Source: Pseudomonadota bacterium
GTDB taxonomy: Bacteria > Pseudomonadota > Gammaproteobacteria > Acidithiobacillales > Acidithiobacillaceae
Assembly: GCA_021818125.1 (NCBI GenBank)
Contig: JAKAFG010000036.1
Coordinates: 1-12,824, forward strand
Direction: 5' to 3'
Length of the DNA: 12,824 nt
Made by a program: the position numbers and the translations under genes. How positions within the stretch are numbered: position 1 is the first letter of the stretch; each line of letters opens with the position of its first letter. Below are positions 1-6,763 of this stretch, one piece after another. The notes beneath the pieces are model-generated. The model was not told where the DNA came from. It was given only the letters and a program-made list of their open reading frames with translations, and did no database searches.

Positions 1-441
1 CCGGCCAAACAGCGTGCCCTCTGGGAGTCAGCGGGCCTGCAAATGATGCAGATGGCGCAGTCGTCTGCCCATACGCCGCACTGGCCGAAGGCACCGAACT
101 GGCACCGGCACGCCGCGCTGGCTTACAGGCTGGTGGGGGGCAGTGCTTTGCTACTGATGGCCTGGCTGCTGTGGCGCCGCCATCGGGCGGGTAAGGGTAA
201 GGATGTCGGATATTGGCGCCAGCGTGCGGCGCGCGCCTTGCGTACTTTGGGATTGAAAGACGTTCGACCGGGGGTGGAGAATTTGTTCTGGCAACAGTTG
301 CCCGTGTCTGTGGATCAGTGGGAATCTGTGCGTGAAATCTATCTGGCCCAGCGTTATGGTCCCACTCCGGATGCCGATGGCGACCGGCGTCTATCTGTGG
401 CCTTGGTCACTCTGCGGCAATCGTTGCGAAAAACTTCCTGA
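1..441 (+). CDS. C-terminal part of a membrane protein, probably TgpA-like transglutaminase (DUF4129 tail)
   Basis: The reading frame is open from the first base, so the gene starts upstream and only about the last 146 residues are seen; the Met codons at 43 and 46 are probably internal. Visible are a polar stretch, one hydrophobic segment (about window residues 38-58, including LVGGSALLLMAWLLW) followed by a strongly basic RRHRAGKGK stretch, then a soluble tail with FWQQLP and a near-terminal AQRYGP. A single membrane helix followed by a basic segment and a short helical tail ending near an RYG motif fits the C-terminus of TgpA-family proteins (DUF3488, transglutaminase core, helix, DUF4129). 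These are inner-membrane proteins with a periplasmic transglutaminase-like domain. The catalytic domain lies outside the window, so the family call is an inference from the tail only. It ends TGA, 13 bases before the converging msbA stop. Confidence 0.5.
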   Translation, partial: PAKQRALWESAGLQMMQMAQSSAHTPHWPKAPNWHRHAALAYRLVGGSALLLMAWLLWRRHRAGKGKDVGYWRQRAARALRTLGLKDVRPGVENLFWQQLPVSVDQWESVREIYLAQRYGPTPDADGDRRLSVALVTLRQSLRKTS

Positions 442-450
442 ACGTTTAAG

Positions 451-463
451 GCCGCTATGCGGC
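451..463. terminator. Small GC hairpin between convergent genes
   Basis: GCCGC-TAT-GCGGC forms a 5-bp stem with a 3-nt loop in the short gap between the TgpA-like stop and the msbA stop, and it overlaps the msbA TAG. Neither strand has a real T-run after it, so termination is only a possibility; it could also be chance in GC-rich DNA. Confidence 0.25.
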
Positions 464-2143
464 TCCGTGTTCCTGCTCTTCGGCCACGATCTGGCCGCGC
501 TCCAGGCGGATGATCTGGTCGGCGAGGCGGGTAGTGCGCGGGCGGTGCGCCACGATGATGATGGTTTTTCGGCCATGAAGGGCGCTGAGGGTTTCCGCGA
601 TGTGTTCTTCACTTTCGCTGTCGAGGTTGCTGGTGGCTTCGTCAAGGACCAGCACGGGGCGATCCAGGTAGAGTGCCCGGGCGATGGCGAGCCGCTGGCG
701 CTGGCCGCCGGAAAGATTGCCGCCATTGCCCTTGATCATCGTTTCCAGCCCGCCTATTGGAGCTAAAAACTCCCAGGCGTGCGCCTGCCGCGCGGCCGCC
801 TCGGCGCGTTCGTGATCGGGTTGAACATCGGCATAGGCGATATTGCTCAGGGCTGTGCCGCTGAAGAGTACGGGCTCCTGAGCCACAAAGCTGAAATAAC
901 CCCGGTAATCGCCGGCAGGGAGATCGCGGATAGACTGACCAACCACCGTAATGTCTCCCCCGCTGGGTGGTAGCAAGCCGAGTATTACCCGTACCAGACT
1001 GGTCTTGCCGCCGCCGCTGGGGCCGACTATGGCGACCGTGCTGAGAGGCGGTATGGTGAACTGGAGACCGCATAAAATCGCTTCGCCCCCCAATTCTAAC
1101 TTGAGATCGTGGCACTGCCAGGTACCCCAGGGACGCGGCGTTGGGGAGCGCTGGCTGGCCTCTGCCGGTTGGTCCAGCCAGGCGAAGAGCCGGTCCGCGG
1201 CAGAAAGACCTTGTTGCAGTTGATTATTGGCCGAGGAGAGCTGGCGCAGGGGCTCATAGATCATCCCCAGCGCCGTCAGAAAGCTGAAAAAGGCCCCCGT
1301 CGTCATCCCGCCATTCACCACCTGACTGCCCCCCAGATAGATGATGACCGCGATACCCAGCGCCGCAATCATCTCCATGACGGGAACCGTCGCCTTCTGG
1401 ATGCGGGCAATCTGCATCATCAGGTCGAAGTAGTGACGCGCCTGAACACCGAAACGCTGCGCCTCAAAGCCTTCACCGCCCTGACTTTTGATCACTTCGG
1501 CGCCGCGCAGACTTTGAGAAAATTGGTCCATGATCTGGCCCATCTGCTCTTGTTGGCGTTCGCCGCGCTGGCGCAGCTTCTGACCGAAACGAATCAAGGG
1601 ATAAAACGCGATGGGCAGCGTGATGAAGCTGATCAGCGCCAGTTCCCAGCTCATGTAAAACACTACCGCCATGAGCGCGATGATCTGGAAGGTGGAAAGG
1701 AAGAAGCGCGCCAGCACCGAGAGGCCTTGCTGCAATAAAGTCAGGTCCAGACTCATTCGCGACAGAGTGCTACCGTGACTGCTGTCGATGAGGGTGCCGA
1801 GAGGCAAGCGCAGGGTATGGGCAAAAAGACGCTCGCGCAGACCGCGCAATACGTCTTCTTCCACCCGGACGAGGGTGATAGCCTGTACGTAATCGGCGCC
1901 GCCTTTAACGGCGTAGATCATTATGACGCCCAAGGGCAGCCAGATGAGCATGCTGGCGTTGCGGTCGATGAAGATCCGGTCGAGGACCGGCTTGATCATG
2001 TAGGCTACCCCACCGGTGGCCGCCCCGGAAATCACCATGAAGAGCATCGCGAAAAGGATGCGACCACGATACGCGCGGACTAGGCCGAGCAGCCGGTGAA
2101 AGCTGGGAGAACGCAATGCGGCGGGTGCGCCAGCGTTGTTCAC
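455..2143 (-). CDS. msbA: Lipid A export ABC transporter, permease/ATPase MsbA
   Basis: A 562-aa half-transporter, close to the usual MsbA length of about 580. The N-terminal half (about 25-320) is the six-helix exporter domain; the C-terminal half is the ATPase. Walker A is GPSGGGKT (374-381), Q-loop Gln 422 (FVAQEPVLF), signature LSGGQ (477-481), Walker B VLVLDE (497-502) and H-loop His 533. MsbA homodimers flip lipid A-core across the inner membrane for lipopolysaccharide assembly. The pattern [22 protein letters not shown] at 83-99 and the overall architecture favour MsbA over other type-I exporters, though a generic multidrug exporter cannot be excluded from sequence alone. The start is GTG and overlaps the fdxA stop by 4 nt (GTGA), which implies translational coupling and a transcript starting upstream of fdxA. 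The stop is TAG. Confidence 0.88.
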   Translation of the reverse strand: MNNAGAPAALRSPSFHRLLGLVRAYRGRILFAMLFMVISGAATGGVAYMIKPVLDRIFIDRNASMLIWLPLGVIMIYAVKGGADYVQAITLVRVEEDVLRGLRERLFAHTLRLPLGTLIDSSHGSTLSRMSLDLTLLQQGLSVLARFFLSTFQIIALMAVVFYMSWELALISFITLPIAFYPLIRFGQKLRQRGERQQEQMGQIMDQFSQSLRGAEVIKSQGGEGFEAQRFGVQARHYFDLMMQIARIQKATVPVMEMIAALGIAVIIYLGGSQVVNGGMTTGAFFSFLTALGMIYEPLRQLSSANNQLQQGLSAADRLFAWLDQPAEASQRSPTPRPWGTWQCHDLKLELGGEAILCGLQFTIPPLSTVAIVGPSGGGKTSLVRVILGLLPPSGGDITVVGQSIRDLPAGDYRGYFSFVAQEPVLFSGTALSNIAYADVQPDHERAEAAARQAHAWEFLAPIGGLETMIKGNGGNLSGGQRQRLAIARALYLDRPVLVLDEATSNLDSESEEHIAETLSALHGRKTIIIVAHRPRTTRLADQIIRLERGQIVAEEQEHGAA

Positions 2144-2463
2144 TCTTCGAGCAGGCCCCGTTTATCCTTTACTTCCAGCCAGGCATCCGCATCTTCGGGC
2201 GCCATTTTCTTTTGAACGATGGCTGGCCAGATCTTGGCGAGGCGGGCATTGATTTCCTCAAATTCTTCCTGACCTTCGGGCAGGTCATCGTCGCGGAAAA
2301 TGGCACCCGCAGGGCATTCTGGCTCGCAGAGGGTGCAGTCGATGCACTCATCGGGGTCAATGACCAAAAAATTCGGTCCTTCGCGGAAACAGTCCACCGG
2401 GCAGACATCTACACAGTCGGTATATTTGCACTTGATACAAGATTCAGTCACCACGTAAGTCAT
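2140..2463 (-). CDS. fdxA: 7Fe (3Fe-4S/4Fe-4S) ferredoxin FdxA
   Basis: A 107-aa low-potential electron carrier that matches the Azotobacter FdI / FdxA family along its whole length. By comparison with that family, Cys 9, 17 and 50 hold the 3Fe-4S cluster and Cys 21, 40, 43 and 46 hold the 4Fe-4S cluster. The non-ligand Cys 12 and Cys 25 that are also typical are present. Motifs [15 protein letters not shown] and [11 protein letters not shown] are intact, and the acidic C-terminal extension (about 57-107) is the normal family length. The start ATG has a GAGGAG ribosome site about 9-10 nt upstream. The gene is divergent from ahpC and overlaps msbA by 4 nt, so it is the first gene of a two-gene unit. 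Its partner enzymes are not visible here. Confidence 0.95.
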   Translation of the reverse strand: MTYVVTESCIKCKYTDCVDVCPVDCFREGPNFLVIDPDECIDCTLCEPECPAGAIFRDDDLPEGQEEFEEINARLAKIWPAIVQKKMAPEDADAWLEVKDKRGLLEE

Positions 2464-2530
2464 GGGGCCAAGCTCCTCACATTTTAGTCTAATGGATTAT
2501 GACCGGGATCGCCCGGCGGGCTGGGAGCCT

Positions 2531-2559
2531 ATTCTAGCCTAAGGAGGGCGTGCTGCCCA
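2531..2559 (-). promoter_or_regulatory. Candidate sigma70 promoter for fdxA-msbA
   Basis: Read on the minus strand, a -35 like TGGGCA (2559-2554, 4 of 6 matches to TTGACA) and a -10 TAGAAT (2536-2531, 5 of 6) are separated by exactly 17 nt. Transcription would start near 2524, leaving a leader of about 60 nt that contains a short CCGGG/CCCGG hairpin (2503-2516). This is pattern matching only. I saw no recognisable IscR, Fur or OxyR site. Confidence 0.4.
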
Positions 2560-2620
2560 CTGGGGAGTTTGCCCATATCCTCCCCCAACCTGAGGCGTAG
2601 CGAAATCTGGAAAAGTTCGC

Positions 2621-2626
2621 TATAGT
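2621..2626 (+). promoter_or_regulatory. Candidate -10 element for ahpC
   Basis: TATAGT lies about 45 nt upstream of the ahpC start, in the only AT-rich part of the divergent region. The 16-18 nt-spaced upstream hexamers are poor matches to TTGACA, so if this is the promoter it has a weak -35 and may depend on an activator. No OxyR-type site was recognised by eye. Confidence 0.35.
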
Positions 2627-2671
2627 AAAAATCTGGACTTCATCCTGTCGTTTCAACAGAGGAGAATTACG

Positions 2672-3274
2672 ATGGCTGTATTAGTAGGCAAAGCTGCTCC
2701 CGATTTCGTGGCCCCTGCGGTCATGGCTGACAACACTATTAATGAGGCTTTTCATTTTTCTCAGTATATCAAGGGAAAATATGCCGTATTGTTTTTCTAT
2801 CCGCTGGATTTCACCTTCGTCTGTCCCTCGGAAATCCTCGCGTTCAACCACCGTCTCTCGGAGTTCAAAGCGCGCAATACGGAAGTCATCGCCTGTAGCG
2901 TGGACTCCCACTTCACCCATCTGGCCTGGAAAAACACGCCGGAAGAGAAGGGCGGCATTGGCCACATCCAGCTCCCCATGGTGGCCGACCTTTCCAAGAG
3001 CATCGCGCGCAATTATGACGTTTTGCTCAATGATGAGGTGGCGCTGCGTGGCTCCTTTCTGATCGACCGCGAAGGTGTGGTACGCCATGAAGTAATCAAC
3101 GACCTGCCCCTGGGCCGCAACATTGACGAAATGATCCGTATGGTGGATGCGCTGCAATTCTCTGAAGAGCACGGTGAAGTCTGCCCGGCACAGTGGGAGA
3201 AGGGCAAAGCGGCCATGAAGCCGACCAGTGAAGGTGTTGCCGACTTCCTGGCGCATCACGGCAAAGAGCTCTGA
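2672..3274 (+). CDS. ahpC: Typical 2-Cys peroxiredoxin (AhpC/TSA family)
   Basis: A 200-aa thiol peroxidase that reduces hydrogen peroxide, organic peroxides and peroxynitrite in the cytoplasm. The peroxidatic Cys is Cys 51 in the PLDFTFVCPSE block (Pro 44, Thr 48 in place), the conserved active-site Arg is 126 (LRGSFLID), and the resolving Cys is Cys 171 in GEVCPAQW. A GGIG motif sits at 94-97, as in the eukaryote-like Prx1 subfamily, but the protein ends HHGKEL and lacks the C-terminal YF motif. The start has a clear AGAGGAG ribosome site (2658-2664) with 7-nt spacing. No ahpF or thioredoxin reductase is adjacent, so the reductant is probably a thioredoxin encoded elsewhere (inference). The gene is monocistronic, divergent from fdxA and followed by a stem-loop. 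Confidence 0.93.
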   Translation: MAVLVGKAAPDFVAPAVMADNTINEAFHFSQYIKGKYAVLFFYPLDFTFVCPSEILAFNHRLSEFKARNTEVIACSVDSHFTHLAWKNTPEEKGGIGHIQLPMVADLSKSIARNYDVLLNDEVALRGSFLIDREGVVRHEVINDLPLGRNIDEMIRMVDALQFSEEHGEVCPAQWEKGKAAMKPTSEGVADFLAHHGKEL

Positions 3275-3325
3275 TTGCCGATTATCCTGTTGCGCCCATC
3301 GTAGGAACCCGCGTGGGTGAACAGC

Positions 3326-3359
3326 TAACATGGCCCGGACGTCAACCTGGGCCATGTTA
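3326..3359. terminator. Stem-loop between convergent genes, probable bidirectional terminator
   Basis: An 11-bp perfect inverted repeat, TAACATGGCCC (3326-3336) and GGGCCATGTTA (3349-3359), encloses a 12-nt loop whose GG/CC ends can extend the stem. It lies in the 92-bp gap between the ahpC stop and the stop of the converging gene. The following T-richness is weak on both strands, so efficient intrinsic termination is not certain, but position and stem strength fit. Confidence 0.6.
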
Positions 3360-3366
3360 TTGCGAT

Positions 3367-4092
3367 TTAGTGCAGGCCACGTCCGGCACTTTCTGCCGCT
3401 TCTTCCATGACCACCTTCACCTCATCCGGAAAATCACCTTGAGCCACTTGCTGGCGTCCTTCCCGAAAGAATAATGGCGCATCGGCAGGTAAATGATGCA
3501 CCAGCGCCGCAAAAGCACGCCGCATTTCCGCTGGATCCTGCGCACGCGTGGCCGTGATGCCCCAATTCAATAACAGAATACGCCAGGGGCGGTGTGGATC
3601 AGCGCCGTCCAGATCGGTGCCATAGTCTGCGGATGCGGCTTCTTTCACCCTGCCCATTAATTGGGCCAGGGAACGCAGTTCGTCGGGCTCGCCGCGACTA
3701 TTGGCCAGAATGGCCAGACCGTTGACGATAGGTTCCAGCGTGTGAATGGCGCCGTGTTGATTACATACCCATGCTGCGAGACTGACGGTGATCATTTCCA
3801 GGGCGGCTTTCGCCTGACGCTCACCCAGGCGCTCGGCCCAGGTGGCGAGGTCCATCAGCAGACCGATGGCCAGGTCGCCGATGCGCTCCGGCTCGTCGGC
3901 GGGCAGGGAGGGGTCCCAGGAGGCAACATCCGTTGTCAGCAGCGTGAAAAGCTGGCGCAGGGCGTCCACAATCAGCGCCGGGGTGATCTGCTCCCCGGTG
4001 GCAATGCCGCTCTCGGCAAAGGCACCGAGGATGGGTTTGGCGTATTGTTCAAAGCGCTTCTGTGCGCCTGAGATGTCCAGAATGGGAGCCAC
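3367..4092 (-). CDS. Conserved-looking hypothetical protein, 241 aa
   Basis: I do not recognise the family. The protein has no signal peptide or membrane segment and appears almost entirely helical and cytoplasmic, with many Ala/Leu heptad-like stretches. It has a single Cys (110). Notable segments are an N-terminal helix with FEQYAKPIL, a central LATWAERLGERQAKAALEM, and PHRPWRILLLNWGIT at 166-180, the most motif-like part because of its Trp and Pro residues. The start is GTG with a GGAG ribosome site 7 nt upstream (minus strand, 4103-4100), and codon usage resembles the neighbours, so it is very probably a real gene. It converges on ahpC across a shared stem-loop and is divergent from rnm. 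That arrangement suggests its own promoter in the 103-bp gap with rnm and gives no functional hint. Confidence 0.8.
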   Translation of the reverse strand: MAPILDISGAQKRFEQYAKPILGAFAESGIATGEQITPALIVDALRQLFTLLTTDVASWDPSLPADEPERIGDLAIGLLMDLATWAERLGERQAKAALEMITVSLAAWVCNQHGAIHTLEPIVNGLAILANSRGEPDELRSLAQLMGRVKEAASADYGTDLDGADPHRPWRILLLNWGITATRAQDPAEMRRAFAALVHHLPADAPLFFREGRQQVAQGDFPDEVKVVMEEAAESAGRGLH

Positions 4093-4195
4093 TGCTTGTC
4101 TCCGATATGCCCGATGAAGTTGAGCGTGTTATGCTAGCACGGAATGGTGCCGGATTCCGCAGCGAGCGGCATCCTCTTTATTCAGGAATCTTCTC

Positions 4196-5056
4196 ATGTC
4201 GCACCCAAACCCCGTTTCTCCTATTGATTTGCATATGCACTCCCTCGCCTCCGATGGCACCATGACGCCCAGCGACCTGGTGCAGCGGGTGCATGCGGCG
4301 GGGGTGCGCGTCATGGCACTGACCGACCATGACAACACTGCGGGGCTTGCGGAGGCCAGTGTGCAGGCGGCGGCACTGGATATTCAACTTATCCCCGGCG
4401 TTGAAGTCTCCAGCGAATGGAGCACCCAGGGCATCCATATTGTCGGCCTTTTTATTGACCCCGCGAATGGCATCTTACAGGAAGGTTTGAGTCGGATTAT
4501 GGCCTTCCGTGACTGGCGCGCCTTAGAAATCGGACGTTTATTAGAAGGTACCGGTATTCCTGACGCAGAAGCCGGAGCGCGAGCGATGGCGGGCAGCCGC
4601 ATGGTGGGGCGTAGCCACTTTGCGCGCTGGCTGGTGCGTGAGGGCTACTGTGCAGACGCGAATGAGGCCTTTGGCAAATATCTTGGGCGCGGTTGTAAAG
4701 CCTACGTGCCCAGCGACTGGATTCCCATGTCTGAAGCGGTTGGCTGGATCAACGCGGCAGGTGGATCCGCCGTTCTTGCCCACCCCGGCCGCTATAAACT
4801 CAGCGGTACCCGGCTGCGTGCATTGCTCACCGAGTTCCGGGACGCGGGCGGCATCGGCCTTGAGGTCTGCTCCGGCAGTCAGGTGGCCGGGGATCGCGAG
4901 CATCTGGGGCGACTCGCCCGACAACTGGGCATGGCGGGATCGGTCGGCTCCGACTTCCACGGCACGGATGTTGGCCATGCGGCCATCGGTCAGCTGCTCA
5001 CTTTGCCCGACGGTGTCAAGCCGGTCTGGGACCGTGCCGGTATTCACCCTCACTGA
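4196..5056 (+). CDS. rnm: PHP-domain 5'-3' exoribonuclease, RNase AM (YciV/TrpH family)
   Basis: A 286-aa PHP-fold phosphoesterase. The metal-binding motifs are all present: DLHMHSLASDG (11-21; Asp 11, His 13, His 15, Asp 20), LTDHDN (42-47), PGVEVS with Glu 70, His 81 in GIHIVG, GRSHFARWLV (138-147), AHPGRY (195-200) and GSDFHG (251-256; Asp 253, His 255). In E. coli RNase AM trims the 5' ends of ribosomal RNAs, and family members also hydrolyse 3',5'-nucleotide bisphosphates. The length matches the family (about 290). The ATG start has an AGGAA ribosome site with 7-nt spacing. The stop codon touches a terminator stem, which separates it from the following permease gene. There is no trp gene neighbourhood here, unlike E. 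coli. Confidence 0.9.
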   Translation: MSHPNPVSPIDLHMHSLASDGTMTPSDLVQRVHAAGVRVMALTDHDNTAGLAEASVQAAALDIQLIPGVEVSSEWSTQGIHIVGLFIDPANGILQEGLSRIMAFRDWRALEIGRLLEGTGIPDAEAGARAMAGSRMVGRSHFARWLVREGYCADANEAFGKYLGRGCKAYVPSDWIPMSEAVGWINAAGGSAVLAHPGRYKLSGTRLRALLTEFRDAGGIGLEVCSGSQVAGDREHLGRLARQLGMAGSVGSDFHGTDVGHAAIGQLLTLPDGVKPVWDRAGIHPH

Positions 5057-5079
5057 CCGGCCAATCTTGTCGGTTTTTC
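5056..5079 (+). terminator. Intrinsic terminator directly after rnm
   Basis: ACCGGC (5056-5061) pairs with GTCGGT (5069-5074), giving 6 bp including one G-U, around a 7-nt loop, and runs into TTTTT (5074-5078). The stem begins at the last base of the rnm TGA stop codon. The stem is short but the T-run is real. Confidence 0.55.
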
Positions 5080-5147
5080 TGGCGCTTATGCGCATTTCCA
5101 ACGGCACGGCACTATGGTAGCTTTGCACTCCATTGTGGATCCATATC

Positions 5148-5153
5148 AGGGGA
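5148..5153 (+). promoter_or_regulatory. Ribosome binding site that favours the GTG start of the permease
   Basis: AGGGGA sits 5 nt before GTG 5159. The alternative upstream ATG at 5114, in the same frame, has no purine-rich site before it, so the downstream GTG is preferred. Confidence 0.6.
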
Positions 5154-5158
5154 ACGGA

Positions 5159-6196
5159 GTGCAAAAAAGCCAAGAGCCATCACGCTACGCCAATTGGGGC
5201 ATGTTGGTGTTGCTGCTGATTTACGCTGGCACCGCATACACCCTCAGTCCATTCGCTGGCCCCCTGCTGATGGGGGCTGTGCTGACCACAGTGGGCTGGC
5301 CCTGGCAGTTGCGCCTGGAGCAGGGTTTTCACCTGCCGCGCTGGCTGGGTTCGCTTATACATGCCTTGGCGTGGGTGGCGATCATCATTATCCCTGCGGT
5401 CGTTATCGTTGATTCAGTGTTGCCTCAGGTAGCACTGCTTATCTTCCGTTGGCAGTCAGGTGGCCCGCTCGTCGAGGTGCCGCCGGAAGTGATGCAGGTT
5501 CCTTATGTGGGGCACTGGTTGCTCGGCCATCTGCATGGGCTGAACGGTGCCTATCTCTCCGCATTGCTCAGTGCCCATTCCGGCCTCATCACCGATTCTC
5601 TGGGTCAGCTCTGGATATTCACGTTACATACGTTTTTTGCCGCGCTGACTGTGTTTGCGCTGGCCCTGCACGGTGAGCGTCTCACGGAGGCGCTGCACCT
5701 GGGGGCTACACAACTCTGGGGCCGTGATCGTGGCGATCGGTTTTTGGCCGCCTGCCGGGATGCCGCGCGTTCGGTACTGATCGGCCTCATTGGCGTGGGT
5801 GTGGTAGAGGGTATGTTTATTGGTATCGCTTATGCTGTCGCCGGCCTGAGCATGTGGCCCCTTTGGTTGGTTGCTACTGCACTGATATCGCCGATACCCT
5901 TTGGCGCCACGGCCGTAGTCGGCGCGGCCACCCTCTGGCTCACTTTTACGGGGCATTGGATCGCTGGCCTGCTCGTTCTCGCCTGGGGGCTTATCGTCAT
6001 TACCGTGGCGGATCTGGTGGTACGCCCACTGCTCACCGGATCGCAGACGCAGGCCCCTTTCTTTCTGGTGTTCTTCAGTATTCTTGGTGGCGCGGAAGCT
6101 TTCGGCTTGATCGGCCTGATTATCGGACCTATTCTGGTGCTGTTGGCGCGCGGGGTATGGCGCGCCTGGGAGCGGCGCATTCGCTTGCAGGAGTAG
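5159..6196 (+). CDS. AI-2E/PerM-family inner-membrane permease
   Basis: 345 aa from the GTG start (360 aa if the ATG at 5114 is used, which would add 15 residues with no ribosome site). The protein is very hydrophobic with about eight membrane segments: roughly 12-29, 33-46, 66-85, 150-170, 205-228, 232-262, 265-285 and 298-330. A polar loop lies at about 95-148, the position of the extracytoplasmic loop in the family. The C-terminal block DLVVRPLLTG followed by GGAEAFGLIGL and IIGPILV is the family signature. Members are called AI-2E transporters or PerM after TqsA and E. coli PerM. Substrates are mostly unproven, and some are sodium/proton antiporters, so I leave the substrate open. The rnm terminator upstream implies its own promoter or readthrough; 88 nt separate it from the Gln-rich gene. 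Confidence 0.85.
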   Translation: MQKSQEPSRYANWGMLVLLLIYAGTAYTLSPFAGPLLMGAVLTTVGWPWQLRLEQGFHLPRWLGSLIHALAWVAIIIIPAVVIVDSVLPQVALLIFRWQSGGPLVEVPPEVMQVPYVGHWLLGHLHGLNGAYLSALLSAHSGLITDSLGQLWIFTLHTFFAALTVFALALHGERLTEALHLGATQLWGRDRGDRFLAACRDAARSVLIGLIGVGVVEGMFIGIAYAVAGLSMWPLWLVATALISPIPFGATAVVGAATLWLTFTGHWIAGLLVLAWGLIVITVADLVVRPLLTGSQTQAPFFLVFFSILGGAEAFGLIGLIIGPILVLLARGVWRAWERRIRLQE

Positions 6197-6197
6197 T

Positions 6198-6229
6198 TGC
6201 GCAGATCACCGCGGTTGTGGAACTGCGCA
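6198..6229 (+). other. Intergenic hairpin after the permease gene
   Basis: TGCGCAG (6198-6204) and CTGCGCA (6223-6229) form a 7-bp perfect stem, with an inner CAC/GTG helix around CGCGGTT. It begins 2 nt after the permease stop. There is no T-run, so it could be a weak terminator, an mRNA-stabilising 3' structure or a leader element of the next gene. Confidence 0.4.
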
Positions 6230-6284
6230 GGCTTTCCGCCCATCTAACCAATGGGTATTATCTTTACGAAATCAGGAGCACATC

Positions 6285-6710
6285 ATGGACTACTCGATGT
6301 TGGATCAACAATATAATCAGTTGCAGCAGCAGACCCAGAACAACCTGCAGGCCTTGCAGCAGGTCGCCGGACGGGTGAGCGCCATGGCACCGGATAATAT
6401 GACCGGACGCGAGATCAATATGGAATTGCGCAGCCTGGCCATGAACCTGCAACAACAGCAGCAGAATGTAGGGATGATGCTGCAGCAGATGGCGCAGCGT
6501 ATCCAGCAGTTGGAAATGCAGATGCAGGGGATGGGGCAGCAGGGTGGTATGAACCCCAATATGGGGCAGCAGCGTCCTTGGAATGCGCCCATGCAGGGAC
6601 AGCCGGGCATGGGCAGCGGTTTCCTGGGTAATGTCATGACCGGTTTGGGTCTGGGCGCGGGTTTCGCGGTGGCGGACAATATCGTTGACGATATTTTCGA
6701 CAACTTCTAA
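6285..6710 (+). CDS. Gln/Met-rich coiled-coil protein with a glycine-rich C-terminal tail (unknown function)
   Basis: 141 aa, with 28 Gln and 17 Met and no Cys. Residues 1-82 look like two helical coiled-coil segments (about 5-33 and 43-82, the latter with a QQQQQ run and RIQQLEMQMQ) joined by a MAPDNMTGRE turn. Residues 83-110 are a flexible Gly/Met/Pro/Gln linker. The tail, 111-141, reads as a glycine-spaced amphipathic or membrane-associating segment (GFLGNVMTG, LGLGAGFAVA) ending in the acidic DNIVDDIFDNF. That tail faintly recalls glycine-rich C-termini of DUF2076-like proteins, but I would not assign the family on this. The start is well supported by AGGAG (6274-6278) with 6-nt spacing. 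No signal peptide is seen. It lies between the permease and an orphan gene; its role is not known. Confidence 0.75.
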   Translation: MDYSMLDQQYNQLQQQTQNNLQALQQVAGRVSAMAPDNMTGREINMELRSLAMNLQQQQQNVGMMLQQMAQRIQQLEMQMQGMGQQGGMNPNMGQQRPWNAPMQGQPGMGSGFLGNVMTGLGLGAGFAVADNIVDDIFDNF

Positions 6711-6763
6711 ATCCGTATGATAATCGCGCATTTTGACGGTTTCTTGCAGATTGTGCCCTGCTC

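Noticed and set aside
1109..1738. 209-aa plus-strand open frame inside msbA
   Set aside because: Opposite-strand shadow of the msbA membrane domain.
2681..3355. 224-aa minus-strand frame
   Set aside because: Antisense to ahpC and across the terminator stem; no ribosome site.
4141..4158. GGAAT/ATTCC inverted repeat upstream of rnm
   Set aside because: Only a 5-bp stem with an 8-nt loop; too weak to call an operator or terminator.
4541..5173. 210-aa minus-strand open frame
   Set aside because: Antisense to rnm; no recognisable domain and low-complexity basic composition.
6301..6540. CAG-rich tract that looks like a nucleotide repeat
   Set aside because: The repetition follows Gln codons of the coding frame and is interrupted; there is no regular unit, so it is not a tandem repeat or CRISPR.
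6264..6731. His/Leu-rich minus-strand frame opposite the Gln-rich gene
   Set aside because: His and Leu richness is simply the complement of Gln codons; the plus frame has the ribosome site.
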